Assembly: GCA_024734555.1 (NCBI GenBank)
Contig: JANPWX010000333.1
Coordinates: 195,240-259,239 of the forward strand
Length of the DNA: 64,000 bases
DNA from: Trochalopteron elliotii
Lineage: Eukaryota; Chordata; Aves; Passeriformes; Leiothrichidae
Reading direction: 5' to 3'
Each line of letters opens with the position of its first letter. Within the stretch, counting starts at the first letter, position 1. The position numbers were made by a program, and so were the translations under genes. Below are positions 12,871-23,560 of the stretch, one piece after another. The notes under the pieces were generated by a model. The model did no database searches. It had not been told where the DNA came from and saw only the letters and a program-made list of their open reading frames with translations.

Positions 12871-13341
12871 AGCCTCACTCTTCAAGAAATTGAATAGTAC
12901 CACACTTTGCTGCAGCTGCTGTATTTTTTTTTTCCCTTTTTTTGCAATGGTCCGGAAGTTCCCTACCTGTTTGAGAGAGAAATGTGGCAGTGAAGAGGCA
13001 AAGCAAACCTGCTGTGGTACAAGGACGCCTAAGAGCTACACGAATCCTACCGATGCAGCATCCAGAGCTTCCTGTTCCCTTCGGCAGAATTTTGAGGGCA
13101 TTTGTTGTTCCACTTTGTGTTCTGGAGGCTTTTTCCCCCTTGTGCAATACTAGCATGCTGGCTTTGCTTCATTAACCATACTTGATTGATATATAACGAT
13201 GATAATTCTATCCTCCTCCAAGAAAATATTTTTAGAGCTGCTAGATATTCCATGAAGAAGAGATGGACAACTACTGAGTGAAGTACAGTATGTATTAAAA
13301 GTTTATTTGGCAGAGTTTGGTAGACTGTGAGCTCCCTTCTT

Positions 13342-13347
13342 ATTAAA
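13342..13347 (+). promoter_or_regulatory. TAFA1: Candidate distal poly(A) signal ATTAAA of TAFA1
   Basis: This ATTAAA is the commonest natural variant of the poly(A) signal. It is followed within about 35 bases by GU-rich sequence, and the text before it resembles a conserved 3'UTR. It is the best candidate for the distal end of TAFA1 transcripts. Confidence 0.45.
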
Positions 13348-14556
13348 GATGTACTGTACGTACAATGTCTTCAGACTTTGTATAGCTCGTAGAGACTCCA
13401 GTAAAAACCCAGTAACCACCTCCAAAGCTTTGTGTTGTTGGCTCACTAATTCTTTGAAACAACAACAAAGCTATTTCTTTCCAGACCAGCACGTGAGGGG
13501 AATTTTTTCACACAGTTTGGTTTTTCAGGAGCCCATTTGCAATTGGTGAACAGGCACCTCAGCTTAAGCATGCCTCTGTGGACACCTGGCTGTGAGCTCT
13601 TATCCCACAGCACACATGGGAGAGCTACCTAAATTTAAGTTTCCCTCATTGCAGCCCAGGCTAATTCTCACTGAGAGCATTTGTCAGCAGCTAAAAGCAT
13701 ACACATAAGCAATTCCATGGCATAGCAAACGCACAACAGTTTGTGGCAGGCACAAACTTGTGGCTGATCCCTGCTTTTGCTTCAGAGTAGTTTCCTTTGG
13801 TTTATTTTCAATCTGTTTCTTGCCCTGGTGAATTCAGCAGAGCTGAGATGCTCCTCAGCAAGGATGTGTCCACAGAGACCTTGACCCTGTCACTGCAAGC
13901 AGTCTGAATTCCCATTTCTGGCTGAGCTGTAGCTGTTCACCAGGCAGCCTGGCCCTGGCAGTGCTGAAGATCAAATCTGAGGGCTGAAATGTGCAAGCCT
14001 AGTTCACATTCCCAGGCATTTTTGTGAGCGGTCCAATTAATTTCAGGGGGTTTATTGGTGTGGAAAAGTGTCTTGCTGTCACGCATAAGTCTGTGCAATC
14101 TACCCCTCAGTCCTCCTAATGCTACCAAATCAAAGAGGAATAGGGAATGGTAAAACTAGTTCTGTCCAGTCCAGCTTCATTCCTTTAATATTTCCAATTT
14201 CCTTTCAGCCTGCTTACCTGTCTCTCACAGGATGCCTTTGGCCATGCTGATCACTTCTAATCCAATGCAGAGGAAGTGTTGCACTTTCCATCCTAGATGT
14301 GGTTGAAATTCTCCCGCTAAGTTTCTTTCTCCTTCAGGGTAAACCACTTCAATCCTGATGCTTCAAGAGGCAGAAATTGTCACTGTAATTACAGCGTAGA
14401 TTAAAGCAGCTACATGACGTGTCACGCCATATTCCATGCTGGCTTTCCATGCTGGTCTTTTCCCAGTGCTCACAGTGGAAATGGATAAGCTGTTTCCAAG
14501 TACTTCTATTACCCCCCTTCAAAAATACATGTGAAGAGTATCCAGGGAAGATACAG

Positions 14557-14710
14557 ACACCCCAGAAGGTGGTAGAATCACTGTCCCTGGAATGTTCAAG
14601 GAAAGGCCTCCATGTGGCACTTGGGGACATGGTTTGGTGGTGAAGGTGGCAGTGTGAGGTTAACAGTCAGACTTGATGATTTTAGAGGTCATTTCCAGCA
14701 TTAAGAATTC
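14557..14710 (+). mobile_element. CR1 LINE 3' fragment
   Basis: It carries the CR1 word order 'aggtggtagaatcactgtccctgg', 'gtgtggcacttggggacatggt', then 'agacttgatgattttagaggtc'. The terminal ATTCT repeat is eroded to AAGAATTCT. It is truncated at the 5' end, as is usual for CR1. Confidence 0.85.
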
Positions 14711-14740
14711 TGCTTCTGTGCACAGAAAGGAGCGTGAGCC

Positions 14741-14766
14741 TCACCATCACTTGTGAGTGATGGTGA
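14741..14766. repeat. Perfect 11-bp inverted repeat, 4-base loop
   Basis: TCACCATCACT (14741-14751) pairs exactly with AGTGATGGTGA (14756-14766) around the loop TGTG. It lies 30 bp beyond a CR1 fragment. No family was recognised. Confidence 0.85.
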
Positions 14767-15164
14767 TCCTTGCAGATGGAGACCACCCTCCCTGGAGGCT
14801 CAACTGGACAGGCCAGGTATTTTCTGTGGACAGCCACCTGCCCAAGCCACAGAAGATGCCTGGACCCTGCTCTATATTTCAGATGTAGTCTGCCATGGCT
14901 GTGTGTCCCCAGTACCATCATCTCAGTTCAGAGGGGAACACTGCCTGCCTGGTTACCCCAAAATGGATTATAAGATCAGCTCCAGGCTCAGCTCTCACTA
15001 GTAAACAGAAACTCCTCCAAAATAAACACCTAACAGTTCTGAATTTTATTCAAACAGCACTTTATAAACCCCAAGACCCCCTCAAGCACCCCTTTGTGCA
15101 CTAGGAGATAGACCAGCAGGTAAGTCCATTCAAAGCCAGGACCTGTTATCAGCCTTTTACCAGC

Positions 15165-15280
15165 TGGAACTGAGGCCCACAAAGCTAAATGGCCTCCCAC
15201 ATTAACACTGGGGAGCTGTGGAAAATCCAGCAGAAGTAGAACTTTGGTTTCCTTACTCCCAGTCTGCTGATATTCTGTTG
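15165..15280 (-). repeat. Ancient MIR/L2-type repeat fossil
   Basis: The sequence runs GGAACTGAGGCCCACAAAGC, then TAAATGGCCTCCCACATT, then GGAGCTGTGG, then TAGAACTTTGGTTTCC, then CTCCCAGTCTGCT. This is the order seen in an abundant amniote repeat text: 'gaaactgaggcacagag...gacttgcccaaggtcac...gaacc...tcctgactcccagtc'. It is an old copy. The exact family cannot be assigned by eye. Confidence 0.55.
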
Positions 15281-17094
15281 GAGGAGCCCCACAAACAAAC
15301 TAAAGTGTGGCCTCTTGTACCCTTTGCCAAAGCCCAAGGTGTCACCACTGGGAGGTTTTTACCCCACAGCAGAGCAGCTGCCATGGCTCATTCTCTGAGT
15401 AGATAACGCTGCTTGAATATGCCTGTTGAGGTTGGGAAATATTAGACTTGCTAAAATATCAGAAGGAAATGTTGTCATTACCACAGGAAAGTTTCTTTGA
15501 GATGTTTATGGATTTTTTTCTTTGCCAGTAGGCAGCCTCAAATACCACCCCACCAAATCCAGTAAACATCTGCGTCTCTTTGAAGTTGGTGCAAAAAAAA
15601 TCTGCTCGTGAAGTGTGGCACTGAGAAACTGCTGTTTTAATTAAAATGCTTTAGAGGGGAATTTAGGCCTTTGCAAAAATAATGACTGATAGAACGTGAA
15701 GTCCAATTAAGAGTCGGATGCAACTAACCTTCATTGTTTCAGGGAACCAAATTGAAAACAATAATAAAAAAGGGATTCAACAAGCATAGAGTCACAAGTA
15801 TTCTGCATTTCAGGGATATTCACAGTAGCACAGTGTGTAGCACGAAGATGTCAGAGCTACTTATCCTAGCTGATGGAAAGCAGATGTGTTTCAGTGGTGG
15901 AGTGAGTGAATGGTCCTCATATTCTCATGGGAAAGTGACAGTCATGCCATTCTCTGCATAATGTTAAAAAGGTATTTATGTTAACAGAGGAGAAAAATGA
16001 AAGTTCTTGCTTTTTGGCAGAAATCTAGACAGAGACACTTCAGGAAATGAAAAAAAAAAAGAAAAAGAATATTTGTACATGCCTCAAAGATAAATTTACA
16101 TTTATGTCAGTGTTTCTTCAGATGTGTGAAATCAAGTTCTGTAAATTTAAAATGTACAAGTTGGAAAAAAAACACCAAAAAAAAAAAAAAAAGTAGGTAC
16201 CATCTGCCTATTAATTCAGAAAATTTAGATTATGTGCTTCTGTCCAAAAAACTCTGGTAATAAAAAGCTCAGTGTGGTATGACTTGAAATTGTTTTGAAT
16301 ATACTATATGCTATGTAAAAAAACCAAAAACAAAACCTTGAGGGAAGTCCACTCCTATGGCCAACATCAGGAACAGCATGATGTGCACCCATATGGCACT
16401 ACATAGAGGAAGAACCATGAAAAAATCCTGAAGATGAAGCAGTTTATGATGAGTGATGCTCTTATCAGAGCTATTGATTGACTATTAGCAGAGTTTGCAG
16501 GTACTGTCAGTGGTGTACTGCTTGGATGTTTTCCTATTATAAAATGATTAGTTACATTCCTAACTCTCCTCATTTGCCACTTACCTGTATCACTGGCTGG
16601 TCCAAATATAATTACAGATCATAGAGAAGTTGTGGAGGAGATAAACATACTTTGGCTTGGGAAGTACATCCATTTCATCTGAACGTGGCAGGTTTTGTTT
16701 CTTCTTCAAGGGCAGGATGAATATTGTGGCCTGAAATGAGCTTCTCTTTTATCAATACCTCAGTCACATCCCAGTAAGCTGGGTTTAGAGCCTGCCTGAC
16801 AAAGAAATGGGTCATGCTTCTTTGCTTGGTATTCTATTTTTTGTGTCAGAGAAAAATAGAAACACATTCCACAAATAATCTTTCAGGTAGACAGAAGGAG
16901 ATGTGTGTACAGGGCAGTTGGTTTCAGGCTGTCAACACTTTTTCTAGTTCACCGGTTTGAATTCAGATCATAGGCCTGACACATATTTATGGTTTCTTCT
17001 CTCAGAGGCTCACACAGTCAAAGCACTTAACTTCACAAATATTTGTACTTTATAAAAACCATGCTGCTCTGAGGAAAGAAACTGAATCCTCTGC

Positions 17095-17205
17095 TTTCCA
17101 GGCAGGAAACTGAGACTCATAAGACCTGAGACCTGCCCAGGGTGATGCTAAAAACCTGCAGCAGACCCAGCAGTAGAACTGAGGGCTCCTGGATTTCAGG
17201 TCGTC
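17095..17205 (-). repeat. Ancient MIR/L2-type repeat fossil
   Basis: It has the same word order as the fossil at 15.17 kb: GGAAACTGAGACTCATAAGA, then ACCTGCCCAGGGTGATGC, then GCAGTAGAACTGAGGGCTCC. A second, independently diverged copy of the family is the simplest reading. Confidence 0.5.
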
Positions 17206-18792
17206 GCTGAGGACGGTTCACCTGTGATTCACATCAGTGAGATTTCACTGAGAGCAGACCCTGGCCTTGAGCTTGAGTCACAGAGAGCAGAATCAGGGGG
17301 CCTGCAGTCAAGTGTGGACAATCATGAGCAAGCACCTGCTGAGCAGAGCTCGTGCATTTCCCTTCAGCTGGGATTTTCACACCACTGATGCTTGGAAGAT
17401 CATCACCACCATCTTTGTCTCCCACAGGGACACAGTCCAGTTTGGTTTCATGGCTCCATAGCAGAAGCTGCTCTCAGCCTTTCAGATGAGAGCAGAGATA
17501 GAAAATGGCCGTGCTTAACCCTCACAGGCTGGAAAAATGACCAATAGTTCTTCTTCTGGAGGTTGTGATTTTTTAGAGACATCCATCTGAGAGAATGATT
17601 TTCATGTAAAAGCTGACTTTGAGGAGAGAAAGCCCACATTGTCTTCCACCATCAAGATGGTGAAGTAGCCAACGAGGAGCACAAAATACTTGGTCTCACC
17701 TGTAAGTGTGAGCACCACTGCCATGGAAGAGGATACTATGCAGAGCAACTGACTAACGAGAAAAACAATTACTTCATTTGTGACAAATATTTTCCTGTGA
17801 GGGTGCATTTGGGAGATCTTTGCTAAACTTTTACTGTTGTTTGACATGTACCTCAAATTCCTGCGTGCAGCTCAGAAATGTGCAGAGGTCTTTCCCACAT
17901 AACAGACTGGGATATGGCATCTTTTCATCCAACACTCATGGTTGGATTATTTTTGTTTTCCCACCATGAAGCAGTATGATCAAAGTTGTCTGACCAGAAA
18001 AAAAATACATGTTTGAGCATCAGGTCACTAACCTGTTTCCCATTATTTCTCATCTGTTTTATTTCTCAGATTACTGTCCTTGATTCAGTTAGAAGTGAGG
18101 GCTAGAAGCCCACCTAGATATGAAGCAAACTACCCATAACCTAAAATATTTCTCAAGGGAATATGTAATTTCTTCCTCCCACCTGCCATTCCTCTTCATT
18201 TCGTGTTTCATTTCACTTTCATTTCATCTCATCCCCTCTCTTTCACACCACTCAATTGCATTCATCTGTCTCTATTAGCCTTTTATCACCACTACTGCCC
18301 CACAGACTAAAGAAGAGACCCCTTTCAGGGAGCTGTCCCCCACAACAGCAGTGATTTATGTGATCCTCTCTCTTTTCCTTTTCCTGTGTACTTGGGAAGG
18401 CGAGATGCCAATCTGTGCCAGCAGCTCCCTGTATTTCACTGCCCAGACCAGCAATTCCCAGCTCAGGGCCACAGGGGCCCTGTCAGGTGTGCCCTGGGTA
18501 CAAAGCAGGTGCTGCTGCTGCTTGATTTGCAGCAGAGGAGTTAAGTGTCAGCTCCTCACCTTCCCTGAACCTGTTCTGTTTGTTGCTTTTCCCAAGGTCT
18601 CCTCTGCCTTGACTGGATCCAAGAACTCAGCACACCAGCTATTGGGGGCCTGCCATCAGTTTAAGCCTCTGCAGGAGGGAAATTTATCACTGTTGATTTG
18701 ATCAGACTTTTTTTTTTTTTAGACTTGAAATAAAAAGTGAAGAACTGGCCAAGCTGCTGTGAAATGCACAGTGTGGGATCCAAGCACAGACG

Positions 18793-19015
18793 TAGAATCA
18801 TTTCAATTGGAAAAGACCTCTAAGATCATCAGGTCCAGTCATTAACCCAGCACTGTGAAATCCAGCACTAAACTGTGTCTCTGAGCACCACATCTATGTG
18901 GTTTTTGAACACATCCAGGGACAGTGATGCCATCACTCCTCTGGAAGCCTGTTCCAGTGCTTTTTCTGAGCGTTTTTTTTTTCCCTGGTGCTCTTTCAGT
19001 TACATTTTCTCTCTG
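18793..19015 (-). mobile_element. CR1 LINE 3' end, reverse orientation
   Basis: The + strand reads as the reverse complement of a CR1 tail: GTAGAATCATTTCAATTGGA, AAGACCTCTAAGATCATCAG, the 'cagtgctgggttaatg' block, then 'ggcatcactgtccctgg' reversed. Similarity fades past about 19.0 kb. Confidence 0.9.
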
Positions 19016-22000
19016 AGAGACTCTGCTGTCTAGACTAGTAGAGCCTTCATGATGTCCCATGTAGAACGGTCCAGAGTTTTTACAGATCTGACCCCAAATC
19101 CCCAAAGCCCTCCTGGTATCTCACAGACTGATACAGAACAGAGAAACAGCTAGGAAAGATTACAGGCTAAAGACAATGGTCTCTGCATCCTTCCCTGCTT
19201 GAAGAGAGTACTCCCTGAAAGTGTTTTTGAAATTAAACAGCCTTTCAAGCATTCTGCAACGTGAAGAACCTCAGTACTGAATTAATGCTGAAGATCAGCT
19301 AAAAATGTCTTAAAATAAAAAGAAAAACTGCACTTGGCTCTTAAATTCAAGCCCTTAGGCAAGTCTTCCACCAGCTTTACTTCTCGAATAGGAACTGAGG
19401 TCTCATTGAGACCCTCTTAAATCTCAGTAATGAACGTAAGCAGGGAATGAGGCCTGTCACAAAGACGTCACTGCCTTGCAGTGCTACCTCCAGGCACTCT
19501 ACAGCTTTCCTTTAATTCTGCCACAGGCAAGTTTATCATTTAGCACTGGATCCACAGTAAGCAGATTTGTATTCCATCAACTTTCCCTGCTCTTGGTCTA
19601 GTCTGGATTTGACTGATGAGTGTGTGTGATAACAGCACTTCTGTCTTCACAGCACAGCACAGCAGTCCAAATAAAGCTTTCCTACTGAGGAAGGCATTTC
19701 CAGCTCAGCTGAATTACCTGCTCTTTGAGCAGAGTTTGGTGGCATGTATGTTCAAAGGTGCTCAAGAGGAACAAGCAGGCTGCAATGCTTTTCCTCAGCA
19801 GCTTGGCTCTATCTCCCAATCCTATTTGGCCACCAGACTCTCAAAGACACATCAGCTAAGTAGCAGCAGCCAGTGCAAGGAAGAAGTATCACAGTCTGGA
19901 TGTGCACCTGCCGGGGGCCGCTTCCATGACTGCTTCACTCATTTGGCTTCATTTTCTTCCGACTTTGACTCCCAAAAACTTACAGTTTCAAAAGAGAACA
20001 GTGACTGGATGGAAAACAAAGCAAAACAAATCATAGCAGTTGTTGGTACATCCTAGAACTGCTTTCTCCTCATCTGGAACAGGAGAGAGGGATGACTCAT
20101 AAATGCAAGGACAGGGAAATCCTGGCATCCAAATCTGTAAGACTCTTACAAGTGATATTTTCTGCTCATCTGTGCTGAGATGTGATTATTGTAAGAATAT
20201 CACATTCTCAGTTAGCTTTTATACTCTCTCAGCACCTGATTTCTAAATGTTATTATAGCCTATCTCCCTTTCAGCTCATCTCTACTCTGTCCAAGGCAGA
20301 AGAAATTATACTTGGCTTACACAAAAGCCTATTCTTTTACTTGGCACACAAAACAAGACAGGGGATAAGAGCCTGTTGGTTTTATTCAACAAAACTCATC
20401 TCAGCATTTGCTTCGCTGATGGATTATAAACAGTACTCCAATCTACTCCCATAACTGAAACACCTTTTTTATATCAATTTCTTTTTACTATCATCAGACC
20501 ACTTTGATTTGTTTACAGCTCTAGCTCATGTAACCTGTGTCTATTTCTCTGATTTGATCAGAATTGAATGCAGTTTTCAAAACAGTGAGTCCAATCCTAC
20601 CATTTTCCCCATCTAATCTGCCATTTCCACCTTACAGTGCTCTTTCCAACTGTGCCTTGTTACAGCCAACACCAGCCTTGGGCAACAAAAACTGAATCAG
20701 CCAACTCTGAAATGATAGTCCAGGTATTCATATATTAGACAAATTAAAATGCATGTTAGATTGTTTCATTTTTTTTCCTAGTCTTTATCCTTTAGGCACT
20801 GACCTCAAGGAGAGCATGGCAAAAATTACACCGATGCCCAGCAAGGCAAGGAGAGCAATTGGGACAGGATCAAAACAGGAGAGAGTTACCCACACACATT
20901 GTACCTGCTGCCTAGGAAGAATTTCTGGGCTGAAGTTTCTGAATTCACCCCAAAAGACTGGACAATAAGGTCAATACCTGCTTTCTGCAGGTACTTCAGT
21001 TTCCCTCATCACTGGATTTGACCCACAGTATTTGCTAGTTCATAATGTTGCTTTGCAGCCCCACTTCTGACTTAAAAATATTTTTTCTCCCAATACTGAT
21101 TTAAATTTGACTTTTGTGACAGCTCATTGCGTGTGATCTGTGAGATCCTGGAGTTAAAGCTGTCCCTCAAAAGCTCTCAGAAGTGTCACAATGGCTTTTC
21201 TCAACAACATCTCCACTGTGCATCTAGCATCAATCCACAAAAAATACTTACAGGGGGACCACAGTACATCCCTTTTTCCAGCATGGAAAAAAGCTGCAAA
21301 GGAAAATAAGAGTGAAAAGATTTCTTACAATCAGTGCTGTTGAAGACTTGGTGGCAAAGTCGGGAAGAGCAGCCTAAAGCTGCTAGAATGGTTTAGCCCC
21401 AAAACTAAAACTGGTTTAGCACAGAGGTGACATTGATTTTTAGCCATCGTGATCCTCCTTTAATATCTTCTTGGAGACTACAGCAGCTTCATCTTTAAGC
21501 ACCTCCTGTAGCTCTACCATTTGAAGCCTTGACAAGTAAAAAGGATTCCCAAAAACCAACCTCACAGAAATGAGTGTAGGCCTGGTCAGTGTGTTGCTGT
21601 CCCCCTTCCTGCTGCCCTTCACACCCAACAGAATTTTACCTGAATATCCATGAGAAAGTTGTTCTTCCCAAACTGCTGTCAGATATGAAAGTCATCTTGT
21701 GCCTGAATAATTGAGGCACTCATCCCTGCCAAGAGCCAGGCATTTCTGTAGTCCTCCTCAACCCCCAGCAGCTCTGTTTAAACTGATTTAATTAGTCCCT
21801 TGTAATCAAACACTGTGGTTTGGGCAGAAGACCTGAAAAATGGGCCTTCACAACTGGTAAAGTTCTTGATCGGGATTATAATAATTTTTTTCCAATCAAA
21901 CCCAAAGTTTGCATAATGAGGATTTCTGGGAAGATAGGGTCTATTACACAGGAAAACCAGCTGTTCACCATTAATTGACTCCATCCTTCTCAGACACTTT

Positions 22001-22323
22001 TTCACAGACACCTGGAATGAGGATTTCTGAGCACATTCAAGCCTGGCATTAAGTTAAATGAAAATTGAGGAACTGACCTGAAAGCAAAGATTACCAGCCT
22101 TAACTTTCAATTCATCAGGACCTTGCCATGATTTAAACACAGGTTGCTCTGCTGAAATGCAGGGAGTTTTTACTTGCAGCTCTTGATTTTCTTCACTGCT
22201 CTACGATGCAGAGGTTAATGTGACCTGTTGAAAACACCCTGCACACCTCTGAGGTAACTTCCCTCAGCAGTTAGCACTGAAACACCCTCAGACACAGGAG
22301 AGCCCATCAAACATAACCCACAG

Positions 22324-22505
22324 AGAATCACAGAATCATTAGGGTTGGAAAAAGCCTCTACAATCATCAAGTCCAACCATTAACCTAATAGTGCCAGATC
22401 TACCACTAAACCACGTCTCTGAGTGTCACATCCACATGTTTTTTGAGCACTTCCAGGGCTGGTGGTTCCACCACTTCCCAGGCAGGCTTTTCCATGTTTG
22501 CCCTG
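22324..22505 (-). mobile_element. CR1 LINE 3' end, reverse orientation
   Basis: It starts AGAATCACAGAATCATTAGG, followed by GTTGGAAAAAGCCTCTACAA and TCATCAAGTCCAACC, the reverse complement of the CR1 3' end including its tail. It belongs to the same CR1 group as the copy at 18.79 kb. Confidence 0.92.
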
Positions 22506-23471
22506 TGTGAATGAATGATACTGGTAATTCAGTCTCAAGTTTATGCAGTAGAGAGGCAGACCAGACTCTCAGCAGGAGCAAATTGATATTAGAACCCTGT
22601 CTGGACAGCAGAAGATCCACATCTCACTCAAGACTTACATATAAAGTGAGTCTACACAATGGCTGTGCTGATCATTTCCTTAGGTTTCAGAGAAATGAAC
22701 AACTTTAACTTTACAGACTTCATGGCTGCTTGATCTCACTACAGTAAACAGCTCCATATTTTTCCTTTTCATGTTTTATCCTGAAGCAACAGAGCATTAC
22801 ATTAATTGACTTGTCTTATTAATTCAATAAGCTGCTTCCAAGATGAAATGCTTAGCTATGCTTGCTTGTTTTTGGCACTTTTTGGTTGTTGGAAGAAAAG
22901 CTTTAAGGCTAGAATTGCTCTGATGTTTTCCACAGTTCACTGAATAATTTTATGCACTACTGAAGATTTGCCACATTTGGAATTACTGCAAACTGCTACT
23001 TTTTCATCATATTATAATTTAATTCACACTTTTAGTATGATAAGAAAACATTTAACAGTTTGCATATTTGAGAAGTATATTTGTTCTGCCATAAAGTTGT
23101 GGTTAAGAATTCATTATGGGTCACTCATTTCTAGGATTTGTAATTTGGGCTTAAGATACATTTAGAAGATTAAAGATGACATAGAAGCCACCCCATTCAA
23201 ATGAATTATATGCAAGAAATCCAGGGAGAAAAAATTGACCTTGCTGTAAATATAGGGCAAAAATAATTTATTGCGAGCTTGAGTGAGATTGAGAATTTTT
23301 TACTATTTCAGCAAGATATTGGAGGGGAGGTGAAACTATTTTAAGCTTTAAAAAACAAAATCCCGACATTCCTTAAGGGGAAAATATTCATATAACTATG
23401 TGGAGTCTTAGATTTCAACTTCTTTAGGAAACATGAACTCTTGGTCTGCCTTTCAGCTGGTGAAAATGATG

Positions 23472-23560
23472 TGGGAGGGGGCGGGTTTTTTTTTGGGGGG
23501 TGGTATTCTGCTTTGTTTTTGTGGTGGTTTTTATTGGTTTGGGGGTTTTTGAGTTTTTTG
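23472..23560 (+). repeat. G/T-rich low-complexity tract
   Basis: G-runs of 3, 5, 3 and 6 (GGGAGGGGGCGGG, nine T, GGGGGG) are followed by T- and G-rich sequence. One loop is nine bases, so it falls outside the strict G-quadruplex rule. It is otherwise featureless. Confidence 0.6.

Larger units (their letters stand above)
12503..13370 (+). other. TAFA1: TAFA1 3' untranslated region (end approximate)
   Basis: The sequence after the TAA stop looks like an AU-rich brain-type 3'UTR. It contains several possible poly(A) signals: AATAAA at 12708-12713 and 12865-12870, ATTAAA at 13294-13299 and ATTAAA at 13342-13347. An AT dinucleotide stretch lies at about 12815-12855. The segment at about 12950-13090 keeps several CpGs that are rare elsewhere in the window. 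I place the distal end at about 13.37 kb, because a GU-rich stretch (ttgtatagc) follows the last ATTAAA. The end is an inference and transcripts could be shorter or longer. Cysteine-rich open frames inside this UTR are treated as incidental. Confidence 0.7.

Noticed and set aside
12890..13153. Cysteine-rich open frame of 87 codons in the TAFA1 3'UTR
   Set aside because: It lies after the true stop, has no initiation context I would trust, contains a T-run derived Phe stretch, and overlaps frames on both strands of similar length. It is most simply a UTR frame.
19616..20056. Open frame of 146 codons
   Set aside because: It has no recognisable domain. By rough estimate, one or two frames this long are expected by chance in 64 kb of this composition. 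No splice or promoter context was seen.
23472..23500. G-quadruplex site
   Set aside because: Only three G-runs have short loops. The fourth is separated by nine T, so it fails the usual rule of loops of at most seven bases.
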